This document shows positions 9,358 to 17,291 of a DNA stretch of 47,643 nt, in pieces. The notes under the pieces are model-generated. The model made no database searches. It was not told the DNA's origin and saw only the letters and a list, made by a program, of their open reading frames with translations. Made by a program: the position numbers and the translations under genes. Origin of the DNA: Mycoplana rhizolycopersici (GTDB taxonomy: Bacteria; Pseudomonadota; Alphaproteobacteria; Rhizobiales; Rhizobiaceae); NCBI RefSeq assembly GCF_013378445.1, contig NZ_JABXYK010000027.1, forward strand, positions 1 to 47,643. The letters run 5' to 3'. How positions within the stretch are numbered: the first letter of the stretch is position 1; every line of letters starts with the position of its first letter.

Positions 9358-10284
9358 ATGAGCGTCGACGCGGCGGAGCTGAATGAAAAACTGCACAGGA
9401 AAGACATTCGCGATCGCTGGTTTCTGAGCGCTCCGGCCCTTATCCTCATCGGGGTCGCCAGCGTCGGACCGTTGCTGATCGTGCTCCTCTATTCGTTTCT
9501 GGCGCCCGGCAATTACGGCGACGTCAAATGGGCGTTCTCGACGGACGGCTGGTTCAACGTCTTCTTCTCCCGCGACATCTTCGACGACACCGTCTCGCTT
9601 GCCGATGCTCATTTTACGATCTTCTGGCGATCGATCCGGCTTGCGCTGGCAACCACCGTCCTGTGCCTGATCTTCGGCTTCCCGACGGCCTATTTCATCG
9701 CCACGCGCGCGCCGCAAAACCGTTCGATCTGGCTGTTTCTGATCACCATTCCGTTCTGGACGAACATGCTGATCCGCGCCTTCGCGATCCAGGAAGTGAT
9801 CCGTAGCGAAGGCCTGATCAACACGATTCTGATCAAGCTCGGCATCATCCAGGCGCCGATCCAGATGCTCTTCACCGATTTCGCCATCCTGCTCGGCATG
9901 ACCTACGTGCATCTGCCGCTGATGGTGCTGCCGCTCTATGCAAGCCTCGAGAAGCTCGATTTCCGGCTGATCGAGGCGGCCTACGATCTGTACGCTTCCC
10001 GCTTCAACGTGTTGATGAAGGTCATCGTGCCGCTGGTGAAGCCGGGCATCATCGCAGGCTCTATCCTGGTCTTCATCCCCGCGCTCTCGTCCTACGTCAT
10101 TCCCCGTGTCCTCGGCGGCGGCAAGAACCTGATGATCGGCAACCTTATCGAATTGCAGTTCGGACAGGGACGAAACTGGCCGCTCGGCGCCGCGCTCTCG
10201 GTAACGCTGGTCGTGATCGTGCTGTTCGCGATGCTCTACTACGTCCGAAACGCCGGAAAGAACGGAGGCAGCGCCCATGGCTAA
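9358..10284 (+). CDS. ABC transporter permease, PotB type
   Basis: This 308-residue inner-membrane permease has about six transmembrane helices. Its first membrane segment is FLSAPALILIGVASVGPLLIVLLYSFL. The EAA-type loop that contacts the ATPase is in EAAYDLYASRFNVLMKVIVPLVKPGI. It starts at ATG 9358, one base after the ATPase stop, and its end overlaps the next permease by 8 bases. With PotC it forms the heterodimeric channel of a polyamine-type importer. Confidence 0.92.
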   Translation: MSVDAAELNEKLHRKDIRDRWFLSAPALILIGVASVGPLLIVLLYSFLAPGNYGDVKWAFSTDGWFNVFFSRDIFDDTVSLADAHFTIFWRSIRLALATTVLCLIFGFPTAYFIATRAPQNRSIWLFLITIPFWTNMLIRAFAIQEVIRSEGLINTILIKLGIIQAPIQMLFTDFAILLGMTYVHLPLMVLPLYASLEKLDFRLIEAAYDLYASRFNVLMKVIVPLVKPGIIAGSILVFIPALSSYVIPRVLGGGKNLMIGNLIELQFGQGRNWPLGAALSVTLVVIVLFAMLYYVRNAGKNGGSAHG

Positions 10285-11089
10285 GCGCTTCTCCATCCGA
10301 CGGCAGCCGGGCTTCGCCACGATCGCGATGTTCAGCTTTTTCGTCCTCTACCTGCCGATCGCGACGCTGGTGGTCTACGCCTTCAACTCCGGCACCTCGA
10401 TCGCCACCTGGGAAGGCTTCTCGCTGCGCTGGTTCCAGAGCGCATGGCAGAACCAGCAGGTCATCGAGGCGTCGATCCGCTCGCTGCAGATCGCTTCGAT
10501 CGCCGCGGTGATCGCCACCGTCTGCGCCACGCTTGCGGCGCTCGCAACGACGCGCACCGCTCCCTACCGCGGCCTGACGTTCAAGTACTCCATGGTCAAC
10601 ATGCCGCTGCTGGTCCCCGAGATCGTCACCGCGGTCGCCCTTCTCATCCTGTTCTCCCGGATCAAGGTGTGGACCGGATATTCAGGGCTTGGCTACCTCA
10701 TCCTCGCCCACTCCGCCTTCTGCGTTCCCTTCGCCTACCTCCCCATCCGCGCGCGACTGGAGAGCATGGACCTGTCGCTGGAGCGTGCGGCGGCGGATCT
10801 CTACGCCAACGCCTTCCAGACCTTCCGCTATGTCACGCTGCCCCTGTTGTGGCCGGGCATCCTCGCCGGACTGATGCTCGCCTTCGTCATTTCCCTGGAC
10901 GACGTCGTCATCACCGAATTCGTCAAGTCCGGCGGCCAGGACACGCTGCCGACCTACATGCTCGGCCAGTTGCGCCGCGTGGTCACGCCGGAAATGAACG
11001 CGATTTCGACCGTTTTCCTGATGCTGTCGCTCGCCATCGTCACGGTCTTCTTCTTCCTCAGCCGAAATCCGCAGAAAGACGACAAATAA
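10277..11089 (+). CDS. ABC transporter permease, PotC type
   Basis: This 270-residue permease is the partner of the PotB-type subunit. The first membrane segment is [23 protein letters not shown]. The EAA-like coupling loop is present as [27 protein letters not shown]. The [12 protein letters not shown] segment near residue 210 is characteristic of PotC-like proteins. The start overlaps the upstream permease by 8 bases, so the two are translationally coupled. The binding-protein gene follows 22 bases downstream with its own AGGAG site. Confidence 0.92.
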   Translation: MAKRFSIRRQPGFATIAMFSFFVLYLPIATLVVYAFNSGTSIATWEGFSLRWFQSAWQNQQVIEASIRSLQIASIAAVIATVCATLAALATTRTAPYRGLTFKYSMVNMPLLVPEIVTAVALLILFSRIKVWTGYSGLGYLILAHSAFCVPFAYLPIRARLESMDLSLERAAADLYANAFQTFRYVTLPLLWPGILAGLMLAFVISLDDVVITEFVKSGGQDTLPTYMLGQLRRVVTPEMNAISTVFLMLSLAIVTVFFFLSRNPQKDDK

Positions 11090-11111
11090 CAACGCACGAC
11101 AGGAGAACAGC

Positions 11112-12146
11112 ATGAAGTTGAAACTGGGAATTGCCGCCTTCGCCGCCGGGCTGATGGCTTCCACCGCCATCGCGCACGCGGCCGGCGAACTGAACATCTT
11201 CAACTGGGGCAACTACACCAGCCCCGAGATGATCAAGAAGTTCGAGCAGGCCTACGACGTGAAGGTGACGATCACCGACTACGATTCGAACGACACGGCA
11301 TTGGCGAAGGTCCGCCAGGGTGGCCACGGCTTCGACATCGTCGTTCCCTCCGCAAGCGTCATGCCGATCTGGATCTCCGAAGGGCTGCTGATGGAATCGC
11401 GCCCCGACCAGATGGAGAACTTCAAGAACGTCGATCCGCAGTGGGTGGACGTCCCCTTCGATCAGGGTCGCAAATATTCCGTTCCGTGGCAGTGGGGTAC
11501 GACGGGCGTAACCGTCAACAAGTCGGTCTATTCCGGAGACGTCAACACCTCGGCCATCTTCATGGACCCGCCGCCGGAGCTCGTCGGCAAGGTCAACGTG
11601 CTGCCTGAAATGTCCGACGTCATGCACATGGTCGTGACCTATGCCGGCGGCGAGCCCTGCACCGGCGACCTGACCGTGCTGAAGAAGGCACGCGACATGC
11701 TGATAGCCGCAAAGCCCAAGTGGCTTTCGATGGACTACGGCAACATCGAGAAATACGCCAAGGGCGACATTGCGGCCGGTACCAACTGGAACGGCGCATC
11801 CTTCCGCTCCCGCCTGCAGAACCCGGACGTCGTCTACGGCTATCCGAAGGAAGGCTACCCGATCTGGATGGACAACGCCGCCATCCTCGCTGACGCAAAG
11901 AACGTCGACAACGCCAAGCTTTTCCTGAATTTCGTCATGGATCCGGAAAACGCAGCGATGCTGTCCTCCTTCGCCCGCTATGCCAACGGCATCAAGGGTT
12001 CCGAAGCCTTCATGCCCGAAGACATGAAGACCGCCCCCGAGATCGTCATCCCCGAGGAATTCAAGGCCGCCGGCAAGTTCAACCTCGCTTGCGCGCCGGA
12101 AGTCCAGGAACTCTACACGAAGATCTGGACCGAACTGCAGAAGTAA
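11112..12146 (+). CDS. Periplasmic polyamine-type substrate-binding protein, PotD/PotF family
   Basis: This 344-residue solute-binding protein has a signal peptide (residues 1-23, ending TAIAHA before AGELNIF). The mature start, [19 protein letters not shown], is the hallmark of PotD/PotF proteins. AGGAG lies about 7 bases before ATG 11112. Conserved binding-site-type segments include [25 protein letters not shown] and [10 protein letters not shown]. The gene is last of the four transport genes, and a large hairpin follows it, as often seen when the binding protein is made in excess. The exact ligand (putrescine, spermidine or a conjugate) cannot be read. The downstream enzymes favour a carbamoyl or amide derivative. 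Confidence 0.92.
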   Translation: MKLKLGIAAFAAGLMASTAIAHAAGELNIFNWGNYTSPEMIKKFEQAYDVKVTITDYDSNDTALAKVRQGGHGFDIVVPSASVMPIWISEGLLMESRPDQMENFKNVDPQWVDVPFDQGRKYSVPWQWGTTGVTVNKSVYSGDVNTSAIFMDPPPELVGKVNVLPEMSDVMHMVVTYAGGEPCTGDLTVLKKARDMLIAAKPKWLSMDYGNIEKYAKGDIAAGTNWNGASFRSRLQNPDVVYGYPKEGYPIWMDNAAILADAKNVDNAKLFLNFVMDPENAAMLSSFARYANGIKGSEAFMPEDMKTAPEIVIPEEFKAAGKFNLACAPEVQELYTKIWTELQK

Positions 12147-12155
12147 GGAACACTT

Positions 12156-12187
12156 CCGCACCCCCGGAATTCCAACCGGGGGTGCGG
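12156..12187 (+). terminator. Large hairpin after the binding-protein gene
   Basis: A perfect 12-base stem (CCGCACCCCCGG) with an 8-base loop begins 10 bases after the binding-protein stop. There is no T tract. It may be a partial terminator or an RNA-stabilising structure that lets the transporter genes be expressed more than the downstream enzyme genes. Confidence 0.55.
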
Positions 12188-12289
12188 CAATATCAATCTG
12201 TCGCAGCGCCCGTCGCTTCACGCGATGCAACGGTGCTGCCGTGAGGAGGAACGCCGGCGGCGCGGTCAGTCCGCAAGGGCCGGCGCATA

Positions 12290-13477
12290 TTGAAAATGAC
12301 CCCCACCTTCAAGGACGAGAACGGCTTCGCCCGTCGTGACGTTACACTCGCCAACTGGCGAACCGCCCCCTACAGCCGATGGGCGTTCCACAATCTCCGA
12401 AACCTCGTTCCGACTGCCGAGATACGCTGCGTGAGCACGGAGCGGGAAGTGGCGCTGGAAAGCCACCACCTGCTTGCGACGAAGATCAAGACCGACGTCG
12501 AAGGCGTCGACACGATCAGGGGCATGCTGGAGCACGCCCACACCAACGGCTTCGTGGTCATGCGGGAGGGCCGCGTCGTCTGCGAATACTATGCGCCGCA
12601 TTCCGACGTGAACGACCGCCACATCGTCTTTTCCGTGTCCAAGTCCCTCACGGCCATCGTTTCCGGCATTCTGGAGGCCGAGGGCGTCATCGACCCGGAC
12701 CGTCCGGTGACCGACTACCTGCCGGAAGCCAAGGGCAGCGTCTACGGCGACTGCACCTATCGCGACGTGCTGGACATGCGCGTCAGCCTCGATTTCGAGG
12801 AAGCCTACCTTGATCCGAAGGGCGCCTTCGCCCGCTATCGGCGCGCCATGCTCTGGAATCCGCCGGAGCCGGGCGAACAGCCGGAAAACCTCGCAGACTT
12901 CCTGCTGACGCTGCAAAAGGCAGACCGGCCGCATGGCGGCCCCTTCTATTATGCCTCGCCCAATTCGGACCTGCTCGGCGTCATCATCGACCGGGTCACC
13001 GGCCGCCCCTTCCCTGAACTGATGTCGGAGCTGCTCTGGCGCCCGATGGGCGCGAAGAACGACGCCTATGTCGCGGTGGATGCCATCGGCACCGCGCGCA
13101 CCGCCGGCGGCATCTGTGTCACCGCACGCGACCTCGCCCGTGTCGGCGAGATGCTGCGCCAGGGCGGCAGGGTCGATGGCCGCCCGATCGTTTCGGCGGC
13201 CTGGATCGACGACATGGCCGCAAACGGCGACCGCGATGCGTGGCAGGCCGGACGCAACGTCGACCTGCCCAATGGCCGTTATCGCAGCCAGTGGTACCAG
13301 TCCGGCGAGGCCGACGGCGCTTTCTGCGCGATCGGCATCCACGGCCAGTGGCTCTATGTCGACCCTTCGACAGCGACCGTGATCGTCAAGCTTTCCTCGC
13401 AGCCCGACCCGCTTGGCGACGAGACCAACCAGGACAGCTTCGGCTTCTTCCGAACAATATGCCAGATGGCGTTCTGA
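12290..13477 (+). CDS. Serine hydrolase of the class C beta-lactamase/NylB type
   Basis: This 395-residue enzyme has the beta-lactamase/transpeptidase fold. The SxxK catalytic pair is in VFSVSKSL (Ser115 and Lys118 counted from the TTG). A FYYASPNSDLLG segment supplies the Tyr/Asn motif, and IHGQWLYVDP stands where KTG occurs in other members. Length and the position of the catalytic Ser are close to those of 6-aminohexanoate-dimer hydrolase (NylB), which cuts amide bonds of amino-alkyl acids. There is no signal peptide, so it acts in the cytoplasm. The start is either TTG 12290 (AAGGG about 11 bases upstream) or ATG 12296. Its place in a polyamine-type operon suggests it opens an imported amide. 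The substrate is not known. Confidence 0.8.
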   Translation: MKMTPTFKDENGFARRDVTLANWRTAPYSRWAFHNLRNLVPTAEIRCVSTEREVALESHHLLATKIKTDVEGVDTIRGMLEHAHTNGFVVMREGRVVCEYYAPHSDVNDRHIVFSVSKSLTAIVSGILEAEGVIDPDRPVTDYLPEAKGSVYGDCTYRDVLDMRVSLDFEEAYLDPKGAFARYRRAMLWNPPEPGEQPENLADFLLTLQKADRPHGGPFYYASPNSDLLGVIIDRVTGRPFPELMSELLWRPMGAKNDAYVAVDAIGTARTAGGICVTARDLARVGEMLRQGGRVDGRPIVSAAWIDDMAANGDRDAWQAGRNVDLPNGRYRSQWYQSGEADGAFCAIGIHGQWLYVDPSTATVIVKLSSQPDPLGDETNQDSFGFFRTICQMAF

Positions 13478-13496
13478 GAGACAGGACCAGGAAACC

Positions 13497-15167
13497 ATGC
13501 AGAAAGAAGCAAGCTTCATCATCCGCAATGCGCGCATCCTCACCATGGACGAGGCCAACCCGCGCGCCGAAGCGATCGCGCTTTCCGGAAACCGCATCCT
13601 TGCGGTCGGCTCCGAGGCGCAGATCGATCCCTTTTCCGGTCCTGACACGCATGTGATCGACGCGCGTGGCGCAACCGTGCTGCCCGGCTTCAACGAGGCG
13701 CACATGCACATCTTCGGCGGATCGGTCGAACTGACCGAACTGTCGCTCTATCGCGTCAAGGGCTTCGAAGCGCTGGAAAAGGCGGTGAAGGCCTACGCCG
13801 CCGCCAATCCCGATCGCCGCCTGCTGATCGCCCAGCATGCCGACTACACCATCCTGTCCGACGAGGAACGGCTGACCCGCCATCATCTCGACCGGATCCT
13901 GCCCGATCGCCCGCTGCTGATCGTTGCGCCCGACCATCATGTCGCCTGGGCCAACACGATCGCGCTGAAGCAGGCGGGCATCCTCGAAGGCCGCGATGTC
14001 GGCGTCGGCAACGAGATCGTCATGGGCGAGGACGGCCTTGCGAACGGCGAGCTTCGCGAAAGCAACGCCATCCGTCCGGTCTCCGCACTGGGTGAAACGG
14101 GCGGGCGAGAAATGCTGGGCGTCGGCACCGGCGGCGAGCCGGAGAACGTGACGCCTGAAGAGCGGGCCGGCGACATCGAGGTTCTGAAGCAGGGGCTTGC
14201 CTATTGCGCTTCGCTGGGCATCACCTCCATCCAGAACATGGACGGGAACCTCTACCAGCTCGAAATGCTGGACGAGATCGAAAAAACCTCCGGGCTTCCG
14301 GTGCGCGTGCGCATGCCCTACCACATGAAGAACTTCATGCCTCTCTCCGACCTGGAGCAGAAGGCGGCGAAATGGCATGAGCGCTTCACCGGCGACCGGC
14401 TGCGCTGCGACTTCGTCAAGATGTTCATGGACGGCGTGACCGAAGGCGAGACCGCCGTCTTCGTCGACGACTACAGCCACAAGCCCGGCTGGAAGGGCGA
14501 TCCGCTGTTCAGCCAGGAGCATTTCGACAGCATCGCCATTGAGGCCGACCGGCTCGGCCTGCCCGTCGCCGTCCACGCGATCGGCGACGGCGCCGTGCGC
14601 ATGGTGCTGAACGGCTACGAGGCTGCGATCACCGCGAACGGAAAGCGCGATAGCCGCAACCGCATCGAGCACATCGAGGTCGTCCATCCCGACGATATTC
14701 CGCGTTTTGCCTCCCTTGGCACGGTGGCATCCATGCAGCCGACGCATCCGCCGGGCAGCGCCGGCCTGCCGCTCGAGCCTTACCTGTCCTTCATCGGCGA
14801 GGAGCGCTGGCCCTACGCCTTTGCATGGAAGACGCTTGTCGACGCCGGCGCCGAGATCGTCTTCGCCACCGACTGGCCCGTCTCTCCGCTCGATCCGATG
14901 GGCTGCATCCGCGATGCGATGTCGCGCAAGCCATGGAAGGAGGGGCTTCCCGACCAGCGACTGTCGCTGGAGGAAACGCTCGCCGCCTATACCAGAACGA
15001 GCGCCTGGCTCGAATTCATGGAAGACCGGAAAGGTGTGCTCAAGGCCGGATATCTGGCAGACGTCGTCGTGCTGTCGGGCGACGTCGAAGCGTCGGCGAG
15101 CCAGGATCTCGCCGCCATCCGCCCGGTCACGACGATCTGCGACGGCCGCGTCACCTATCAGGCGTGA
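13497..15167 (+). CDS. Metal-dependent amidohydrolase, YtcJ-like (amidohydrolase 3 family)
   Basis: This 556-residue cytoplasmic enzyme begins with the usual small beta domain (SFIIRNARILTMDEANPRAEAIAL, residues 5-28). The metal-binding HxH motif follows in GFNEAHMHIFGG. Further metal ligands are expected in the VHAIGDGAV and RIEHIEVV segments, and an ATDWPVSPLDPM segment carries the catalytic Asp region. I took ATG 13497 with GGA upstream. An earlier in-frame start would lie within the preceding hydrolase gene. YtcJ-like proteins cut varied amides, imidic rings or formamides, so the reaction here is open. The stop is 11 bases before the next gene. Confidence 0.85.
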   Translation: MQKEASFIIRNARILTMDEANPRAEAIALSGNRILAVGSEAQIDPFSGPDTHVIDARGATVLPGFNEAHMHIFGGSVELTELSLYRVKGFEALEKAVKAYAAANPDRRLLIAQHADYTILSDEERLTRHHLDRILPDRPLLIVAPDHHVAWANTIALKQAGILEGRDVGVGNEIVMGEDGLANGELRESNAIRPVSALGETGGREMLGVGTGGEPENVTPEERAGDIEVLKQGLAYCASLGITSIQNMDGNLYQLEMLDEIEKTSGLPVRVRMPYHMKNFMPLSDLEQKAAKWHERFTGDRLRCDFVKMFMDGVTEGETAVFVDDYSHKPGWKGDPLFSQEHFDSIAIEADRLGLPVAVHAIGDGAVRMVLNGYEAAITANGKRDSRNRIEHIEVVHPDDIPRFASLGTVASMQPTHPPGSAGLPLEPYLSFIGEERWPYAFAWKTLVDAGAEIVFATDWPVSPLDPMGCIRDAMSRKPWKEGLPDQRLSLEETLAAYTRTSAWLEFMEDRKGVLKAGYLADVVVLSGDVEASASQDLAAIRPVTTICDGRVTYQA

Positions 15168-15178
15168 GGGCGAGCACG

Positions 15179-16051
15179 ATGCGGAACGTTACCGTCGCAG
15201 CCACGCAGATGGCCTGCACCTGGGACACGGATAGAAACATCGCCCTGGCGGACAGTCTTGTCCGCCAGGCGGCTGACAAAGGCGCGAACGTCGTCCTCAT
15301 ACAGGAACTGTTCGAGACGCCCTATTTCTGCCAGGACCAGAATGCCGACTTCTTCGAACTGGCCCATCCCTTCGAGAATAACGCCCTCATCGGCCATTTC
15401 TCGCGTCTGGCGGCAGAACTCGGCGTCGTCCTGCCCGTCAGCTACTTCGAGAAGGCGGGGCGCGCTTTTTTCAACTCGCTCGCCGTGATCGATGCCGACG
15501 GGCAGGTTCTCGGTAACTACCGCAAGAGCCATATCCCCGATGGCCCCGGCTATACGGAAAAGTTCTACTTCTCGCCCGGTGACACCGGCTTCAAGGTCTG
15601 GAACACGCGGTTCGGCGCCATCGGATGCGGCATCTGCTGGGACCAGTGGTTTCCCGAAGCCGCCCGCAGCATGGCGCTGATGGGCGCCGAGATCCTGCTC
15701 TATCCGACGGCCATCGGCAGCGAGCCGCACGACGCCACCATCGACAGCGCCGCGCACTGGCAGCGGGCGATGCAGGGCCACGCCGCCGCCAACATGATAC
15801 CGGTCGTCGCGTCGAACCGCATCGGCAGGGAGGACGGGCTCAACGGCACGTCCCTCACCTTCTACGGCTCCTCCTTCATCGCCGACCAGACGGGAGCAAA
15901 GGTCGCCGAGGCCGATCGCGCCGGCGAAAGCGTGATCACCGCCACCTTCGATCTCGATGCGCTGGAGCGGCAGCGGGCCGCATGGGGCCTCTATCGCGAC
16001 AGAAGGCCGAACCTCTATACGCCGATTTCGTCGCTGGAAGGCAGGCACTGA
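15179..16051 (+). CDS. aguB: Carbon-nitrogen hydrolase, N-carbamoylputrescine amidase-like (AguB)
   Basis: This 290-residue nitrilase-superfamily enzyme would convert N-carbamoylputrescine to putrescine, CO2 and ammonia. The Glu-Lys-Cys triad is visible: Glu in VVLIQELFETPYF, Lys in GNYRKSHIPDGPGY, and Cys in GCGICWDQWFPEAAR. The GYTEKFYFSPGDTGFKVW and ANMIPVVASNRIG segments and the overall length match AguB. The start is ATG 15179, 11 bases after the amidohydrolase stop. It is last in the operon and converges on the exopolysaccharide operon, with 16 bases between the stops. The match supports a polyamine or agmatine-derived substrate for the whole operon. Confidence 0.85.
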   Translation: MRNVTVAATQMACTWDTDRNIALADSLVRQAADKGANVVLIQELFETPYFCQDQNADFFELAHPFENNALIGHFSRLAAELGVVLPVSYFEKAGRAFFNSLAVIDADGQVLGNYRKSHIPDGPGYTEKFYFSPGDTGFKVWNTRFGAIGCGICWDQWFPEAARSMALMGAEILLYPTAIGSEPHDATIDSAAHWQRAMQGHAAANMIPVVASNRIGREDGLNGTSLTFYGSSFIADQTGAKVAEADRAGESVITATFDLDALERQRAAWGLYRDRRPNLYTPISSLEGRH

Positions 16052-16072
16052 CCCTGCGTGACGGCGGTCAGT
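16047..16072. terminator. Weak hairpin at the junction of two convergent operons
   Basis: A 7-base inverted repeat (ACTGACC/GGTCAGT) with a 12-base loop spans the two closely facing stop codons. There is no T tract. It is a possible but weak terminator. Confidence 0.25.
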
Positions 16073-17291
16073 TGCTGTCGGGCGCAAGCATCATTTGCTC
16101 CGGCCGAAGCGTAACCTCGACCACGTCGTCCGGCAGGATCTCGGTATCTTCGTCCGCCTGGATTCCGGTCAGCGCGCCGTCGACCTTTCGGTGGAGCACC
16201 ACGCTCAGGCCGGAATTGTCATCGCGGAGCTGCGCCTTGATGGCTCCGGTATAAAGCAGCTTCTCGCCCGAGGCGCGCAGCCGGCTGGAAAGCTTTTCCT
16301 TCTCGATCGTCGCCTCCCGCAGCCGCTCGTTCAGCTGGGCACGGTGCTGCTCCTTCTGCAGCTCGATATTGCGGGTGAGTTCGGCGCGCGCGCGCTGCGC
16401 CATGACCAGCCGCGACTGGATGTCCACCTGCTGGCCGCGCAGTTCGGCGAGCGTCTGCCGCTCGTCGTCGACGCGGCTGACCATCACCAGCCCCTTGGTG
16501 GCAGATCCTTCCATCCGGTCGACGGCAGCCTGCTGCAGAATAAGCGCCTGCGCATTATGCTTGCGGCTTTCCGCAAGCGTCGCCAGCTCATCATCGACGC
16601 GCCTGAGCGAGCTCTCCAGGAACGCCCTCTGGGTGACGAAAGCGGACCTGCGCATGGAGAAATCACGGCGTTCGAAATCCGCAAGCTCGTCGATCGTTTT
16701 GCGTGAAAGCGGCGCCGAATAGGCGGGAGACAGATCGAACGTGTCCTGATCGGAGAGCTCCGCGCTCAGGCTGATGGCGCGCGCCTCCTGACGCACGAGG
16801 TCGATCCACAGCTCTTCGTTCTCGTTTTTCAGATCGGGTGCGGTCATCAGGGGATTTTCGGCGCGAAAGCGAAGGGCGTCGAAACCGCCGGCGAGCGCCA
16901 CGGCATGGCGCACCGTCAGCCCCGGCCTGTAGGGCACGGCACCCGGCCGAGACACGTCGCCGGCAATGTAGAAGGGCCGGTACTCCAGAAGCTCGACCGT
17001 GACGTCGGCGGCCTCGATACGGCCGTCCTTTATCAGCCTGTTGCCCAGCGATTGACGCAGGTCGCGAATGGTCAACCCCTCGGCTTCGACTTCACCCAGG
17101 AAGGGCACCGAGATGTCGCCATCGACGTTGACCGTGACCCGCCGTCCGAAATCGGCAACGCCGAAGACGCCGATCTGAAGGATATCCCCCGGCGCCAGCC
17201 GGTAAGGCGCCCGCTCCGCGGCTGCGGCACAGAGGGGCATCGCGGCCAGCATCGTCGCCAGGCTGAGGGCGCAAAAGGCGATCGGCTTCAT
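16068..17291 (-). CDS. Polysaccharide export protein, ExoF/Wza-like
   Basis: This 407-residue periplasmic/outer-membrane export protein is the last gene of the minus-strand polysaccharide operon. A signal peptide occupies residues 1-24 (LSLATMLAAMPLCAAAA). The polysaccharide export domain follows: YRLAPGDILQIGVFGVADF, DGDISVPFLGEVEAEGLTI, then a SLBB-type segment (RPFYIAGDVSRPGAVPYRPG). The middle to C-terminal part (about 200-340) is rich in charged helices and likely coiled coil, as in rhizobial ExoF. No lipobox cysteine is seen, unlike Wza. ATG 17291 overlaps the stop of the flippase-GH16 gene (ATGA). Confidence 0.85.
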   Translation of the reverse strand: MKPIAFCALSLATMLAAMPLCAAAAERAPYRLAPGDILQIGVFGVADFGRRVTVNVDGDISVPFLGEVEAEGLTIRDLRQSLGNRLIKDGRIEAADVTVELLEYRPFYIAGDVSRPGAVPYRPGLTVRHAVALAGGFDALRFRAENPLMTAPDLKNENEELWIDLVRQEARAISLSAELSDQDTFDLSPAYSAPLSRKTIDELADFERRDFSMRRSAFVTQRAFLESSLRRVDDELATLAESRKHNAQALILQQAAVDRMEGSATKGLVMVSRVDDERQTLAELRGQQVDIQSRLVMAQRARAELTRNIELQKEQHRAQLNERLREATIEKEKLSSRLRASGEKLLYTGAIKAQLRDDNSGLSVVLHRKVDGALTGIQADEDTEILPDDVVEVTLRPEQMMLAPDSN

